A DNA stretch of 32,461 bases, from the NCBI RefSeq assembly GCF_001043915.1, contig NZ_LABX01000043.1, positions 1-32,461 on the forward strand. Reading direction: 5' to 3'. Positions 8,747-16,049 of the stretch are shown here, one piece after another (position 1 is the stretch's first letter; every line of letters starts with the position of its first letter). The notes under the pieces are model-generated. The model did not search any database. It was not told the DNA's origin and saw nothing but the letters and a program-made list of their open reading frames with translations. The position numbers and the translations under genes were made by a program. The stretch comes from Methylobacterium aquaticum. Its GTDB lineage: Bacteria; Pseudomonadota; Alphaproteobacteria; Rhizobiales; Beijerinckiaceae.

Positions 8747-9766
8747 TCAGGCGATCGAGCCGGTATGCTTCTCGAGCAGCGCCCAGGCATCGTCGCCGAA
8801 CTTGCCCTTCCACTCCTTGTAGAAGCCGGCCGATTGCAGCTTGGCCTGGAACGCCTTGGTGTCGACGTCATGGATGGTCAGGCCGCGGGCGCGCAGGTCC
8901 TGCTCGGTCGTGCCGCTGCGCTTGGCCATGTCCTCGCGCTGCGCCACCGCCTGGGTATTGAAGTGCTTGGCGATGACGGCCTTCACCTCCTGCGGCAGGC
9001 CCCGCCAGATCTTGCCGTTCGACAGGAGCCAGAAGCCGTCCCACATGTGGTTGGTCTTCGAGAGGTGCTTCTGCACCTCGTAGAGCTTGGCCGTGTCGAT
9101 CAGCGTCAGGGGATTTTCTTGCCCCTCGGCGATCTTGGTCTGGAGCGCCGAGTACACTTCCGCGAAGTTGATCGTCATCGGGGCGGCGTCGAAAGCCTTG
9201 AACATCGAGGTCCACATCGGGCTCGGCGGGACCCGGATCTTGAAGCCCTTGAAGTCCTCGGGCTTCAGGATCGGCCGGGTCGAGGAGGTGGTCTGGCGGA
9301 ACCCGTTCTCCCAGATCCGGTCGAAGGCGAAGAGGCCGGACTTCTCGATCTGCGCCCGCACATGGGCGCCGAGGTCACCGTCCATCGCCGGCCACAGCTT
9401 GTCGTAGGAGCCCCATGCGAAGCCGACGCCGCTGATCGAGGCCGCCGGCACCAGGGTGGCGAGGATCAGGGGCGAGAGGGTGAAGAATTCCAGTGCGCCG
9501 GAGCGCAGCTGGCTCAGCATGTCGGTATCGCCGCCGAGCTGGTTGTTGGGAAACAGCGCGATGTCGACCTTGCCGCCGGTCTCCTGGCGGATCGCATCCG
9601 CGGCCTTGGTCATGTAGATCGTCAGCGGGTGGCTGAGCGGGGTGTTGTTGGCGGCCTTCAGGCTGAACTCGGCCGCATGCGCCCGGGTGATGCGCAGCAC
9701 CGCCGGGCCCGCGACGGCACCGGCGACGGCGAGATGGAGCGCGCGGCGGCGCGTGAGCATGGTCAT
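8747..9766 (-). CDS. TRAP transporter substrate-binding protein (DctP family)
   Basis: A 339-residue periplasmic binding protein. The leader M-T-M-L-T-R-R-R-A-L-H-L-A-V-A-G has a triple Arg before the hydrophobic stretch, suggesting Tat export, with a cleavage site near A-H-A-A-E. The mature chain has the DctP pattern: N-N-T-P-L-S-H-P near the start, F-P-N-N-Q-L-G-G-D, the conserved G-F-R-Q and P-x-D-F-K-G-F-K-I-R-V segment with the ligand-binding Arg, and E-x-Y-S-A-L-Q-T-K-I-A-E-G-Q-E-N-P. Such proteins capture carboxylates or related solutes for a DctQ/DctM permease. Neither permease gene is in the window. GGAGGA lies six bases before the ATG at 9766, which decides the start over a longer open frame. 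Confidence 0.88.
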   Translation of the reverse strand: MTMLTRRRALHLAVAGAVAGPAVLRITRAHAAEFSLKAANNTPLSHPLTIYMTKAADAIRQETGGKVDIALFPNNQLGGDTDMLSQLRSGALEFFTLSPLILATLVPAASISGVGFAWGSYDKLWPAMDGDLGAHVRAQIEKSGLFAFDRIWENGFRQTTSSTRPILKPEDFKGFKIRVPPSPMWTSMFKAFDAAPMTINFAEVYSALQTKIAEGQENPLTLIDTAKLYEVQKHLSKTNHMWDGFWLLSNGKIWRGLPQEVKAVIAKHFNTQAVAQREDMAKRSGTTEQDLRARGLTIHDVDTKAFQAKLQSAGFYKEWKGKFGDDAWALLEKHTGSIA

Positions 9767-9840
9767 GGCATCCTCCCTCGGTGGGTCCGGTCGTGCGGAC
9801 CGATGGCGTTCCCCGCGTCTCATGCGCGGGTCCGTCGAGG

Positions 9841-9945
9841 CTTAAAGCATGTTTTTTCCGCTCCGGCATCCGCTCCGGCGCGTTTCCGGCTGGTGATCGC
9901 CTGCACCCGGCATTCGCCGTTACGCGCGCGCCGAAATGCTCTAAG
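9841..9945. repeat. Intergenic element bounded by CTTARAGCAT inverted ends
   Basis: CTTAAAGCAT (9841-9850) and ATGCTCTAAG (9936-9945) are inverted with one mismatch and enclose 85 bp of GC-rich sequence. Short intergenic units ending in CTTAGAGCAT are familiar in Rhizobiales genomes. It fills most of the 265-bp gap between the divergent DctP and PlsC genes. Confidence 0.45.
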
Positions 9946-10031
9946 GAGAGGCCCTCCGCATCACGCGGGCGGCGTGCGATCCCCCCTCCTGGAAACGGCG
10001 CCGGCCCGGAAGGTTCGCTGTTCCGCCCGTC

Positions 10032-10784
10032 ATGACGCTCGTCCGCTCGATTCTGTTCACCGTCGCGTTCTATCTCGTCACCACGGTCTTCCTGATCGCC
10101 GGCCTGCCGGCTCTGGCGACCCGGCGCAGCGTGGTGTGGCTGGCCCAGACCTGGGGCCGGGTGACCCTGAGGCTGCTCGAGGCCATCGTGGGCCTGCGGG
10201 TCGAGTTCCGGGGCCTGGAGCACCGCCCGGCCGGCGCCGTCCTGGTCGCCGCCAAGCACCAGTCGGCCCTCGAGACCCTGGCCCTCGTCACGGTGCTCGA
10301 CGACTTCACCTACATCCTCAAGCGCGAGCTGATGTGGCTGCCCCTGTTCGGCTGGTACCTCGCCCGCAGCGAGATGGTGGCGATCGACCGCTCCAAGGGG
10401 TCCCGCGCGCTCGCGCTGATGAACGACGAGGCCGCCGCCGCCATGGCCGACGGCCGCCGCCTGATCATCTTCCCCGAAGGCACGCGGCGCGCGCCCGGCG
10501 CGGCCCCGGCCTACAAGTACGGCGTCGTCCACATGTACGACCGGCTCGGCGTGCCGTGCCTGCCGGTCGCGCTCAATACCGGGATGTTCTGGGGCCGCCG
10601 CCGCCTGACCTATCGGCCTGGCAATGCGGTCATCGAGTTCCTGCCCCCGATTCCCCCGGGCCTGCCGCGGGACACGTTCTTCGCGACGTTGCAGGAGCGG
10701 ATCGAGACCGCCTCGGACGTCCTGATGCGCGAGGCGGGATGGACCGGCGCGGCGCGCGATGCGGTGCAGGCGCCGCAGACGTGA
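10032..10784 (+). CDS. 1-acyl-sn-glycerol-3-phosphate acyltransferase (PlsC family)
   Basis: A 250-residue membrane-associated acyltransferase that would esterify lysophosphatidate to phosphatidate in phospholipid synthesis. It has an N-terminal hydrophobic anchor (residues 8-30), motif I as K-H-Q-S-A-L-E-T (His76, Glu81), the glycerol-phosphate motif F-P-E-G-T-R at 147-152, and a later P-V-A-L-N-T-G segment. Motif I is normally H-x4-D; here it is H-x4-E, a conservative change that keeps an acidic partner. Length is normal for the family. No convincing Shine-Dalgarno precedes the ATG. It may be the main PlsC or a lysophospholipid acyltransferase paralogue. Confidence 0.85.
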   Translation: MTLVRSILFTVAFYLVTTVFLIAGLPALATRRSVVWLAQTWGRVTLRLLEAIVGLRVEFRGLEHRPAGAVLVAAKHQSALETLALVTVLDDFTYILKRELMWLPLFGWYLARSEMVAIDRSKGSRALALMNDEAAAAMADGRRLIIFPEGTRRAPGAAPAYKYGVVHMYDRLGVPCLPVALNTGMFWGRRRLTYRPGNAVIEFLPPIPPGLPRDTFFATLQERIETASDVLMREAGWTGAARDAVQAPQT

Positions 10785-10899
10785 CGCTTCGAGCGGTGCC
10801 GATCGTCGACGCCTAACCGCGAACGAACTCTCGTTTCACCCTCAACCTCGTCCTGAGGTGCGACGGCAAGGAGCCTCGCAGGAAGCTTCCAGACGTCTC

Positions 10900-11039
10900 A
10901 TACCATCGGCCCAAGATGCTGACGCATCGGGCCGATGAACCATCTCAAATTTTCGATGCCAAGCCCAGATGTCCGGGATTTTGGGCTTGGCGAAAATTCG
11001 CGAACGGCACCAAAGGTCGTTTCCAACGACCGTTGGTAT
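10900..11039 (+). repeat. Dispersed palindromic element, copy A
   Basis: 140 bp with near-inverted ends (ATACCATCGG / CCGTTGGTAT). It contains three hairpins: ATCGGCCC (10905-10912) with GGGCCGAT (10929-10936), enclosing GATGC-TGAC-GCATC; GCCAAGCCCA (10958-10967) with TGGGCTTGGC (10982-10991), flanked by pairing AATTTTC / GAAAATT; and GGTCGT (11015-11020) with ACGACC (11026-11031). Related copies lie at 23474-23644 and, inverted, at 32338-32461. Confidence 0.85.
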
Positions 11040-11141
11040 CAGAGCGAACTGGATCATCCGATGTCCGACTGATCGCTTCGCGATGCGGCCATCGGCTTCG
11101 CTCAGGCGTGTGGAGCCGACGGTTCCACCGTGCGGGCTGTC

Positions 11142-11179
11142 GATCCGACGTCCGGACCGAATCGTCCGGACGTCGGATC
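11142..11179. repeat. Perfect 16-bp-stem palindrome
   Basis: GATCCGACGTCCGGAC (11142-11157) is the exact reverse complement of GTCCGGACGTCGGATC (11164-11179), with the six-base loop CGAATC. It is too long and exact to be chance in so short a gap; it could be a cruciform, a protein site or a terminator. Confidence 0.75.
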
Positions 11180-11409
11180 ACTCCTTCGAGCTTCGAGGTC
11201 AGCCGATCTTCGATTGCCGGTCACCTGAGGATGAGGTCGCGGATGGGATGATCCAACCCGCGTCCAGAAAGCATTCCATCTCGGTCCGGTTGCGAGCGTC
11301 ACGCAAGCGTCGCCTTCGCGCCGCCGCGCGTCCAACATGAACTCTTCGTAACCTCGAAACGGTTTTGCCGTCTCGTGCATTTCATGGGCCTCACGAACAG
11401 GAGGCCATC

Positions 11410-11721
11410 ATGCGTTGGACAATGGCTGCGGGCGCCGCGATCCTGTCTCTCGGCGCCCTTGTCGGTACGGCGTCGACGGCGGAAGCCCGCGACGGCTGCG
11501 GCCCCGGGTTCCACCGGAACTGGCGCGGCTGGTGCCGCCCGAATCTCGGGCCGAGAGTCTTTTACGCCCCGGTCGTCGGCTACCGGACGGTCGTCGTCGG
11601 TCCTCGCTGGGGCTATGGCTGGCGGCGCGCCGGTTGGCACCGCCCGTGGGGCTATGGCGGCGGGTGGCACCGCGTCGGCTGGGGTGGCTGGGGCCATCAC
11701 GGCTGGCATCACCGCTGGTGA
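11410..11721 (+). CDS. GCG_CRPN-type small secreted Gly/Trp/His-rich protein
   Basis: A 103-residue protein. Residues 1-26 form a Sec signal peptide ending near T-A-E-A-R. The mature chain starts D-G-C-G-P-G-F-H-R-N and runs to W-C-R-P-N, the GCG...CRPN signature of the 'GCG_CRPN prefix-to-repeats' family known from Methylobacterium and relatives. After the prefix come aromatic/Gly/His-rich repeats (W-G-Y-G-G-G-W-H-R, G-W-G-G-W-G-H-H-G-W-H-H-R-W). Two Cys sit in the prefix and none in the tail. The function is unknown; the His-rich tail could bind metal or be a structural envelope repeat. GGAGG at 11400-11404 lies five bases before the ATG and fixes the start. Confidence 0.8.
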   Translation: MRWTMAAGAAILSLGALVGTASTAEARDGCGPGFHRNWRGWCRPNLGPRVFYAPVVGYRTVVVGPRWGYGWRRAGWHRPWGYGGGWHRVGWGGWGHHGWHHRW

Positions 11722-11942
11722 AGGAGCGCGCGGCGGCCGGGTTGCCGGCCGCCGCGCCCCTTGTTGCTCACCCCGGTCTTGAATGGCGCGCACCGCCTCG
11801 CCAGATCTTGTTCACGTCGATCGTTCGCGCTTGACGGACATCCAGAATCGGAACTAGGCTGGAACAAATGGCGAACAAGCGAGCCCTGTCCTGGTCGGTA
11901 GCGATGCGGGACATCCAGAACGACCGCGCGAGGAGAATGGAC

Positions 11943-12296
11943 GTGCGTGAGGAGCGCCTGAGAACGGCCTCGAGCCTCCGGGGCACCCCGGCCCTGCCGC
12001 TGAGCGCCTGGCGCGGCCGCTCCGGCCGCCGCTACGTGGTGGGGATCCACACGCTCGACGACGATCCGGCCGAGGTCGGGGAGGCGGTGGTGATCGCGGT
12101 GCGCCGCGGCGGCGACGGGACCGCCGAACTGGTGGCGGTGGCTGCCGCCGGCGAGAGCCCGCGCGAGCGCCTCGCCCATGGCTGGCTCACCCGCGCCCGG
12201 GCCCGGGGGGCGACCGAGATGCATGTCCATCGCCTGGCCGAGGATGCCGCGGCACGGCGCGCCGTGGTGGCGGATCTCGGCGGCGCGCCGGCGTGA
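11943..12296 (+). CDS. Hypothetical protein
   Basis: An unrecognised protein of 117 residues if started at GTG 11943. Its AGGAG (11931-11935) is seven bases before that GTG but only one base before an in-frame ATG at 11937; a longer frame opens at 11868 without a ribosome site. The middle reads as beta strands (R-Y-V-V-G-I-H-T-L, A-V-V-I-A-V-R-R, A-E-L-V-A-V-A-A-A-G) followed by Arg/Ala-rich helices. No signal peptide or membrane segment is visible. GGACATCCAGAA is repeated at 11836 and 11909 in its leader; TTGACG at 11831 could be a -35 box. It is convergent with the Extensin_C gene with only seven bases between stops. Confidence 0.5.
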   Translation: MREERLRTASSLRGTPALPLSAWRGRSGRRYVVGIHTLDDDPAEVGEAVVIAVRRGGDGTAELVAVAAAGESPRERLAHGWLTRARARGATEMHVHRLAEDAAARRAVVADLGGAPA

Positions 12297-12303
12297 TCGT
12301 GGT

Positions 12304-13284
12304 TCAGTAGATCGGGCCCGACGACCAGGTCGGGCCCGCGAGCGGCAGCGGCTCGGGCAGGGCGCGGGGCTCGGCGGCCAGCACCGGCCGCGGCGCGGGC
12401 GGCGGGGCGTAGGCGTGAACCGGCGCCGGGCGCGACGCAGGCGGGGATGGCGCGCGGGCAATGCGCGAGCCGGTCTCCCGGGCGCTCGTCGGCGTCAGCC
12501 CATACGGATCGTCCTGCTCGACGTCGATCGGCGCCGGGTCGGGGGCCGGTTGCCAGACTGGCTTCTTGCGGATCGGCGACAGCGGCGTGCCCGGTGGCGG
12601 CAGCCGCGATTCGTACTTGATGAGGGGTTTGCAGATCCGGCGCAGGCCCCTTGGATCGTGCCGCGCCAGATCGACATGGATGTGGTCGTAGTGGTAGACG
12701 TTCGACCCCGGCGCCAGCACGGTGGTGAAGTGATTGCAGGCGCCGAGGAAGACCTCGCGCAGGAAGCCCTGCTCGGCTTCCGTGCCGCGCCAGCCGCCCT
12801 TCACCGTCACCACGTAGCCGTCGGCGAAGCGGAAGGACATCACGTCGACCGCATTTCCGAAGGAATGCTCCGAGAGCTTGGCGCCGACCTGGTTGTTGCG
12901 GCCGCGGCAGGCATAGGAGCCGGAATTGATCTCGACCACCGGCTGGCCGAAATAGATCTCGGCTGCTGGCTGCACCGTGCCGGCGAGCCAGGCTTCGACC
13001 TCGGGGATGATCGGGCAGGCCAGCGTCATGCGCTGCTTGAGCGCCACCGTGCCGCCGGCGAGCCGCGTGACCCGGAACGGATGCACCATCCCGCATACGC
13101 CCGGCCCGTCGATCTCCTTGATCGGCTGGATGTCCTCGCTCGGACGAACGAGTTTCTGGGCGAGGCAGACCTCTTCGGCCTGATTCCGCCAAGGTTCGCG
13201 CTGCTCAAACCGGTTGAGCGCGCATCCGGTAAGCCCCAGGCCGAAAAGCGTGAAGGCTGAGAACGCAACAATGCCACGACGCAT
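12304..13284 (-). CDS. Extensin-like C-terminal domain lipoprotein
   Basis: A 326-residue lipoprotein: signal peptide, then L-T-G-C with Cys21 for lipidation. Residues 30-220 fit the bacterial Extensin-like_C domain, which resembles M15/VanY-type peptidoglycan peptidases. S-E-H-S-F-G-N-A-V-D (His140, Asp147) and H-Y-D-H-I-H (His201, His203) are the visible zinc-ligand-like pattern. Three or four Cys (40, 64, 90, 126) could form disulfides. The last 100 residues are Pro/Ala-rich and low-complexity, ending T-W-S-S-G-P-I-Y, a likely flexible tail. A role in cell-wall peptide cleavage in the periplasm is inferred from fold similarity; enzymatic activity of this family is little tested. Confidence 0.82.
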   Translation of the reverse strand: MRRGIVAFSAFTLFGLGLTGCALNRFEQREPWRNQAEEVCLAQKLVRPSEDIQPIKEIDGPGVCGMVHPFRVTRLAGGTVALKQRMTLACPIIPEVEAWLAGTVQPAAEIYFGQPVVEINSGSYACRGRNNQVGAKLSEHSFGNAVDVMSFRFADGYVVTVKGGWRGTEAEQGFLREVFLGACNHFTTVLAPGSNVYHYDHIHVDLARHDPRGLRRICKPLIKYESRLPPPGTPLSPIRKKPVWQPAPDPAPIDVEQDDPYGLTPTSARETGSRIARAPSPPASRPAPVHAYAPPPAPRPVLAAEPRALPEPLPLAGPTWSSGPIY

Positions 13285-13364
13285 GGTGCAAAGAATGCAC
13301 CCGATGCCGTAAACGCCGCGTCAACCTCGGCCCTAGGCGTCTGACCCAGGATGGGGCGGTCCGC

Positions 13365-14246
13365 TCACGCGAATCGTTTGGCTCCCGCCACGCACAGGAC
13401 CACCAGCCCCGTCACGGCGATCATCGACGGGGCGACCGGCTCGCCGAGCAGCAGGCCTGCCAGCGCCAAACCCAGGAACGGCTGAAGCAGTTGCAACTGG
13501 CCCACCCCCGCGATGCCGCCCCGCGCCAGACCGCGATACCAGAACACGAAGCCGACCAGCATGCTGAACACCGAGACATAGGCGAGGCCGAGCCAGGCCG
13601 GGCCGCCGACCTGCGCCACCCCTGCCGGCCGGGTCGCGAGCGCCAGGACCAGCATCGCCGGCAGGGCCAGCACCAGGGCCCAGGAGATCACCTGCCAGCC
13701 GCCCAGCCGCCGCGACAGGGCCGCGCCCTCGGCGTAGCCGAGCCCGCAGAGCAGGATCGCGGCGAGCATCAGGAGGTCGCCGGTCAACGAGCCCGCCCCG
13801 CTCTGGACGAGGGCGAAGCCCGCCACCGCGGCGCTTCCGATCAGCGAGAAGAGCCAGAACGCCGTCCGCGGCCGCTCGCCCCCGCGCAGCACTCCGAACA
13901 GGGCGGTGGCGAGCGGCAAGAGGCCGATGAACACGATCGAGTGGGCGGAGGTGATGTGCTGGAGCGCGAGCGCGGTCAGGAGCGGGAAGCCCAGCACGAC
14001 GCCGAAGGCCACGATCGCGAGCGACATCAGATCCGACCGGGCCGGCCGCGCCTGCCGCAATCCCCACAGCAACCCCGCCCCGAGGAATGCCGCGATCACC
14101 GCCCGGGCCGAGGTGAGGAAGAGCGGCGAGAAGCCCCCCACCGCTACCCTGGTCGCCGGCAGCGAGCCGCTGAAGATGACCACCCCGAGGAGCCCGCTGC
14201 CCCACCCGTCCGCCGACCGCTGCATCGTTCGCATCTCTTCTCGCAT
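13365..14246 (-). CDS. EamA/DMT-family transporter
   Basis: A 293-residue inner-membrane protein with about ten hydrophobic helices arranged as two EamA repeats (residues 15-145 and 155-290), the normal plan for drug/metabolite exporters. F-S-G-S-L-P-A-T-R-V-A in helix 1, with G-x-P-x-x-x-x-R, is a typical DMT feature. The substrate is not evident, but the divergent MocR-type regulator suggests an amine, amino acid or vitamin B6-related compound. Alternative ATGs at 14234 and 14225 exist in frame; no start has a strong ribosome site. Confidence 0.85.
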   Translation of the reverse strand: MREEMRTMQRSADGWGSGLLGVVIFSGSLPATRVAVGGFSPLFLTSARAVIAAFLGAGLLWGLRQARPARSDLMSLAIVAFGVVLGFPLLTALALQHITSAHSIVFIGLLPLATALFGVLRGGERPRTAFWLFSLIGSAAVAGFALVQSGAGSLTGDLLMLAAILLCGLGYAEGAALSRRLGGWQVISWALVLALPAMLVLALATRPAGVAQVGGPAWLGLAYVSVFSMLVGFVFWYRGLARGGIAGVGQLQLLQPFLGLALAGLLLGEPVAPSMIAVTGLVVLCVAGAKRFA

Positions 14247-14310
14247 CGGGACACGCCGCGCGTCCGGCGGGAGAGATAGCGTGCGACAGGCTTCCCCCCG
14301 AAGGCACGGT

Positions 14311-14338
14311 CCCATACGGTTCTCCCGAACTGTATGGG
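14311..14338. promoter_or_regulatory. Palindromic operator between EamA and MocR genes
   Basis: CCCATACGGTTC (14311-14322) and GAACTGTATGGG (14327-14338) are complementary at 11 of 12 positions around TCCC. A second hairpin, GGGTG-TCTG-CACCC, follows, and ACTGT recurs at both ends of it. It lies in the 123-bp divergent gap, overlapping the most upstream ATG (14334) of the regulator frame. It is probably the MocR protein's own binding site. Confidence 0.6.
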
Positions 14339-14369
14339 TGTCTGCACCCACACTGTCGGGGACCGGGCG

Positions 14370-15761
14370 ATGGCGGAAGGCGGCCGCACGGCGGCGGTGA
14401 TGGCGGCGATCAGGAGGCGGATCGCCGCGCGGGGGCTGGCCCCGGGCGAGCGCCTGCCGTCGATCCGCGGGCTTGCCACCGCCATGGGCGTCTCGCCCTC
14501 GACGGTGGTCGAGGCCTATGAGCGCCTGGCCGCGGAGGGGGCAGTGCGCTCGCGGCCCGGCTCCGGCTTCTACGCCGCGGCGCCGGGCCCGCTGCCGGCG
14601 CTCGCCAAGATCGGCCCGCGCCTCGACCGGGCCGTGGACCCGCTCTGGGTGTCGCGGCAATCCCTCGACGCCGAGCCGGAGATCCCGAAGCCCGGCTGCG
14701 GCTGGCTGCCGCCGGCCTGGATGCCGGTGGCGGCGCTCCGCCGCGCCGCCCGCGGCCTCGCCCGGGCCGAGGATTCGGTGCTCACCGATTACGGCGCCAC
14801 GCGGGGCCCGCTGCCCTTGCGCCGGATGCTCGCCCGGCAATGCGCCGGGGAGGGGCTGGCGGTCGGCCCCGATCAGGTCCTGCTCACCGGCTCGGGCACG
14901 CAGGCGATCGACCTGATCTGCCGCCTGCTGGTGCGCCCGGGCGACACGGTGCTGGTCGACGATCCCTGCTACTTCAACTTCCAGGCCCTGCTGCGCGCCC
15001 ACCGGGCCACCGTGATCGGCGTCCCCTATACCGAGGCGGGGCCGGACCCGGAGCGTTTCGCGGCAGAGGCCGCCGCGCACCGGCCGCGGCTCTACATCAC
15101 CAATTCGGCGCTCCACAATCCGACCGGCGCCACGCTCTCGCCGGCCATCGCCCACCGGATCCTCAACGCGGCGGCCGCCCACGACGTCACGATCGTCGAG
15201 GACGACATCTTCGCGCCCTTCGAGCCCGAGCCGTCGCCGCGGCTCGCCGGCCTCGACGGGCTGGCGCGGGTGATCCGGATCGGCAGCTTCTCCAAGACCC
15301 TCTCGGCCTCGATCCGCTGCGGCTACGTCGTGGCCAAGGCGGAGTGGATCGAGGCGCTGATCGACCTCCAGGTCGCGACGAGCTTCGGCGGGGTCAGCCC
15401 GGTCGCGGCCGAGCTGGTGGCGGGCGTGCTCGGCGACGGACAGTACCGCAAGCACCTCGAATCCCTGCGCCGCCGCCTCGACCGGGCCCGGCGCGACGCT
15501 GCCGAACGGCTGGCCCCGCTCGGCATCCGGCCCTGGCTGATGCCGCGGGGCGGGTTCTATCTCTGGTGCAGCCTGCCGGAGACCCGCGACGCCGCCGCCG
15601 TGGCCCGGGCCGCCCTGCGCGACGGCGTGGTGCTGGCGCCGGGCGACGTGTTCAGCGTCTCATGCACGGCCGGGTCGCGCATGCGCTTCAACGTGGCGCA
15701 GATGGGGGATGCGCGGGTGATGCCGGTGCTGGCGCGTGCCCTGACGGTGCCGGAGGCGTGA
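14370..15761 (+). CDS. MocR-type regulator (GntR winged helix plus PLP aminotransferase domain)
   Basis: A 463-residue fusion regulator. Residues 1-70 form a GntR winged helix (L-A-P-G-E-R-L-P-S-I-R-G-L-A, S-P-S-T-V-V-E-A-Y-E-R-L). Residues 95-460 form a fold-type I aminotransferase with N-P-T-G (250-253), D-D at 278-279 and the Schiff-base lysine in S-F-S-K-T-L-S (Lys309). MocR proteins bind PLP or an amino-acid adduct and control a divergent target, here very likely the EamA transporter. I chose ATG 14370 over 14334 because the earlier ATG lies inside the palindromic operator and the family N-terminus begins with the helix right after 14370. Confidence 0.88.
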   Translation: MAEGGRTAAVMAAIRRRIAARGLAPGERLPSIRGLATAMGVSPSTVVEAYERLAAEGAVRSRPGSGFYAAAPGPLPALAKIGPRLDRAVDPLWVSRQSLDAEPEIPKPGCGWLPPAWMPVAALRRAARGLARAEDSVLTDYGATRGPLPLRRMLARQCAGEGLAVGPDQVLLTGSGTQAIDLICRLLVRPGDTVLVDDPCYFNFQALLRAHRATVIGVPYTEAGPDPERFAAEAAAHRPRLYITNSALHNPTGATLSPAIAHRILNAAAAHDVTIVEDDIFAPFEPEPSPRLAGLDGLARVIRIGSFSKTLSASIRCGYVVAKAEWIEALIDLQVATSFGGVSPVAAELVAGVLGDGQYRKHLESLRRRLDRARRDAAERLAPLGIRPWLMPRGGFYLWCSLPETRDAAAVARAALRDGVVLAPGDVFSVSCTAGSRMRFNVAQMGDARVMPVLARALTVPEA

Positions 15762-15842
15762 TGCGCGCCACGAGCCGTGATGACCGATCCGGGTGACGAC
15801 AGCAGGGGCGGCCGCCGATGCGTCGGGCAGTCGACGAGAAGT

Positions 15843-15873
15843 AAAAGGGATCGGTTGAGCCCAGCACCGGATC
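15843..15873 (-). terminator. Probable intrinsic terminator of tRNA-Leu
   Basis: On the minus strand GATC(C)GG pairs with CCGATC across 12 bases, with one bulge, and is followed by CCTTTTAC. It lies 46 bases past the tRNA 3' end. A further pairing, CGGATCG/CGATCCG (15868-15874, 15894-15900), could form an alternative hairpin. Confidence 0.45.
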
Positions 15874-15918
15874 GGGCCTGGAGCCAGACCGAACGATCCG
15901 CCGATCATACGCGGCGAC

Positions 15919-16005
15919 TGGTGCGGGCGGTCGGACTCGAACCGACATATCCGTGAGGACGGCGGATTTTGAGTCCGCTGCGTCTACCAATTCCGCCACG
16001 CCCGC
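15919..16005 (-). tRNA. tRNA-Leu, anticodon CAA
   Basis: 87 bases including an encoded CCA end. The acceptor stem is GCGGGCG / CGCCCGC with discriminator A. The anticodon stem GCGGA/TCCGC holds loop CTCAAAA, giving anticodon CAA, which reads UUG. A long class II variable arm (CCGT-CCTC-ACGG) precedes the T arm GTCGG-TTCGAGT-CCGAC. Length and variable arm are those of tRNA-Leu. Confidence 0.95.
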
Positions 16006-16049
16006 GCGCGGTGAAGCCCTTCTCCTGTGCCGTGCGAAGCGGGAGCGTG

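Larger units (their letters stand above)
10785..11409. other. 625-bp gene-free block rich in inverted repeats
   Basis: No credible gene lies here; short open frames on both strands lack start signals and family character. Its core (10845-11237) is bounded by inverted 16-mers: ACCTCGTCCTGAGGTG at 10845-10860 and CACCTGAGGATGAGGT at 11222-11237, complementary at 14 of 16 positions. Between them are a dispersed 140-bp element (10900-11039), small hairpins (ATCGC-TTC-GCGAT, ACGGT-TCC-ACCGT) and a long perfect palindrome (11142-11179). Bases 11238-11409 hold the leader of the next gene. Confidence 0.6.

Noticed and set aside
11299..11793. 164-codon minus-strand Ala/Pro-rich frame
   Set aside because: Antisense to the GCG_CRPN gene, which has a strong ribosome site and signal peptide.
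11831..11859. Promoter TTGACG before the hypothetical at 11943
   Set aside because: The -35-like box lacks a convincing -10 partner, so it is mentioned only in the gene entry.
12178..13260. 360-codon plus-strand frame opposite the Extensin_C gene
   Set aside because: No family character, composition typical of an antisense frame, while the minus strand has lipobox and zinc-type motifs.
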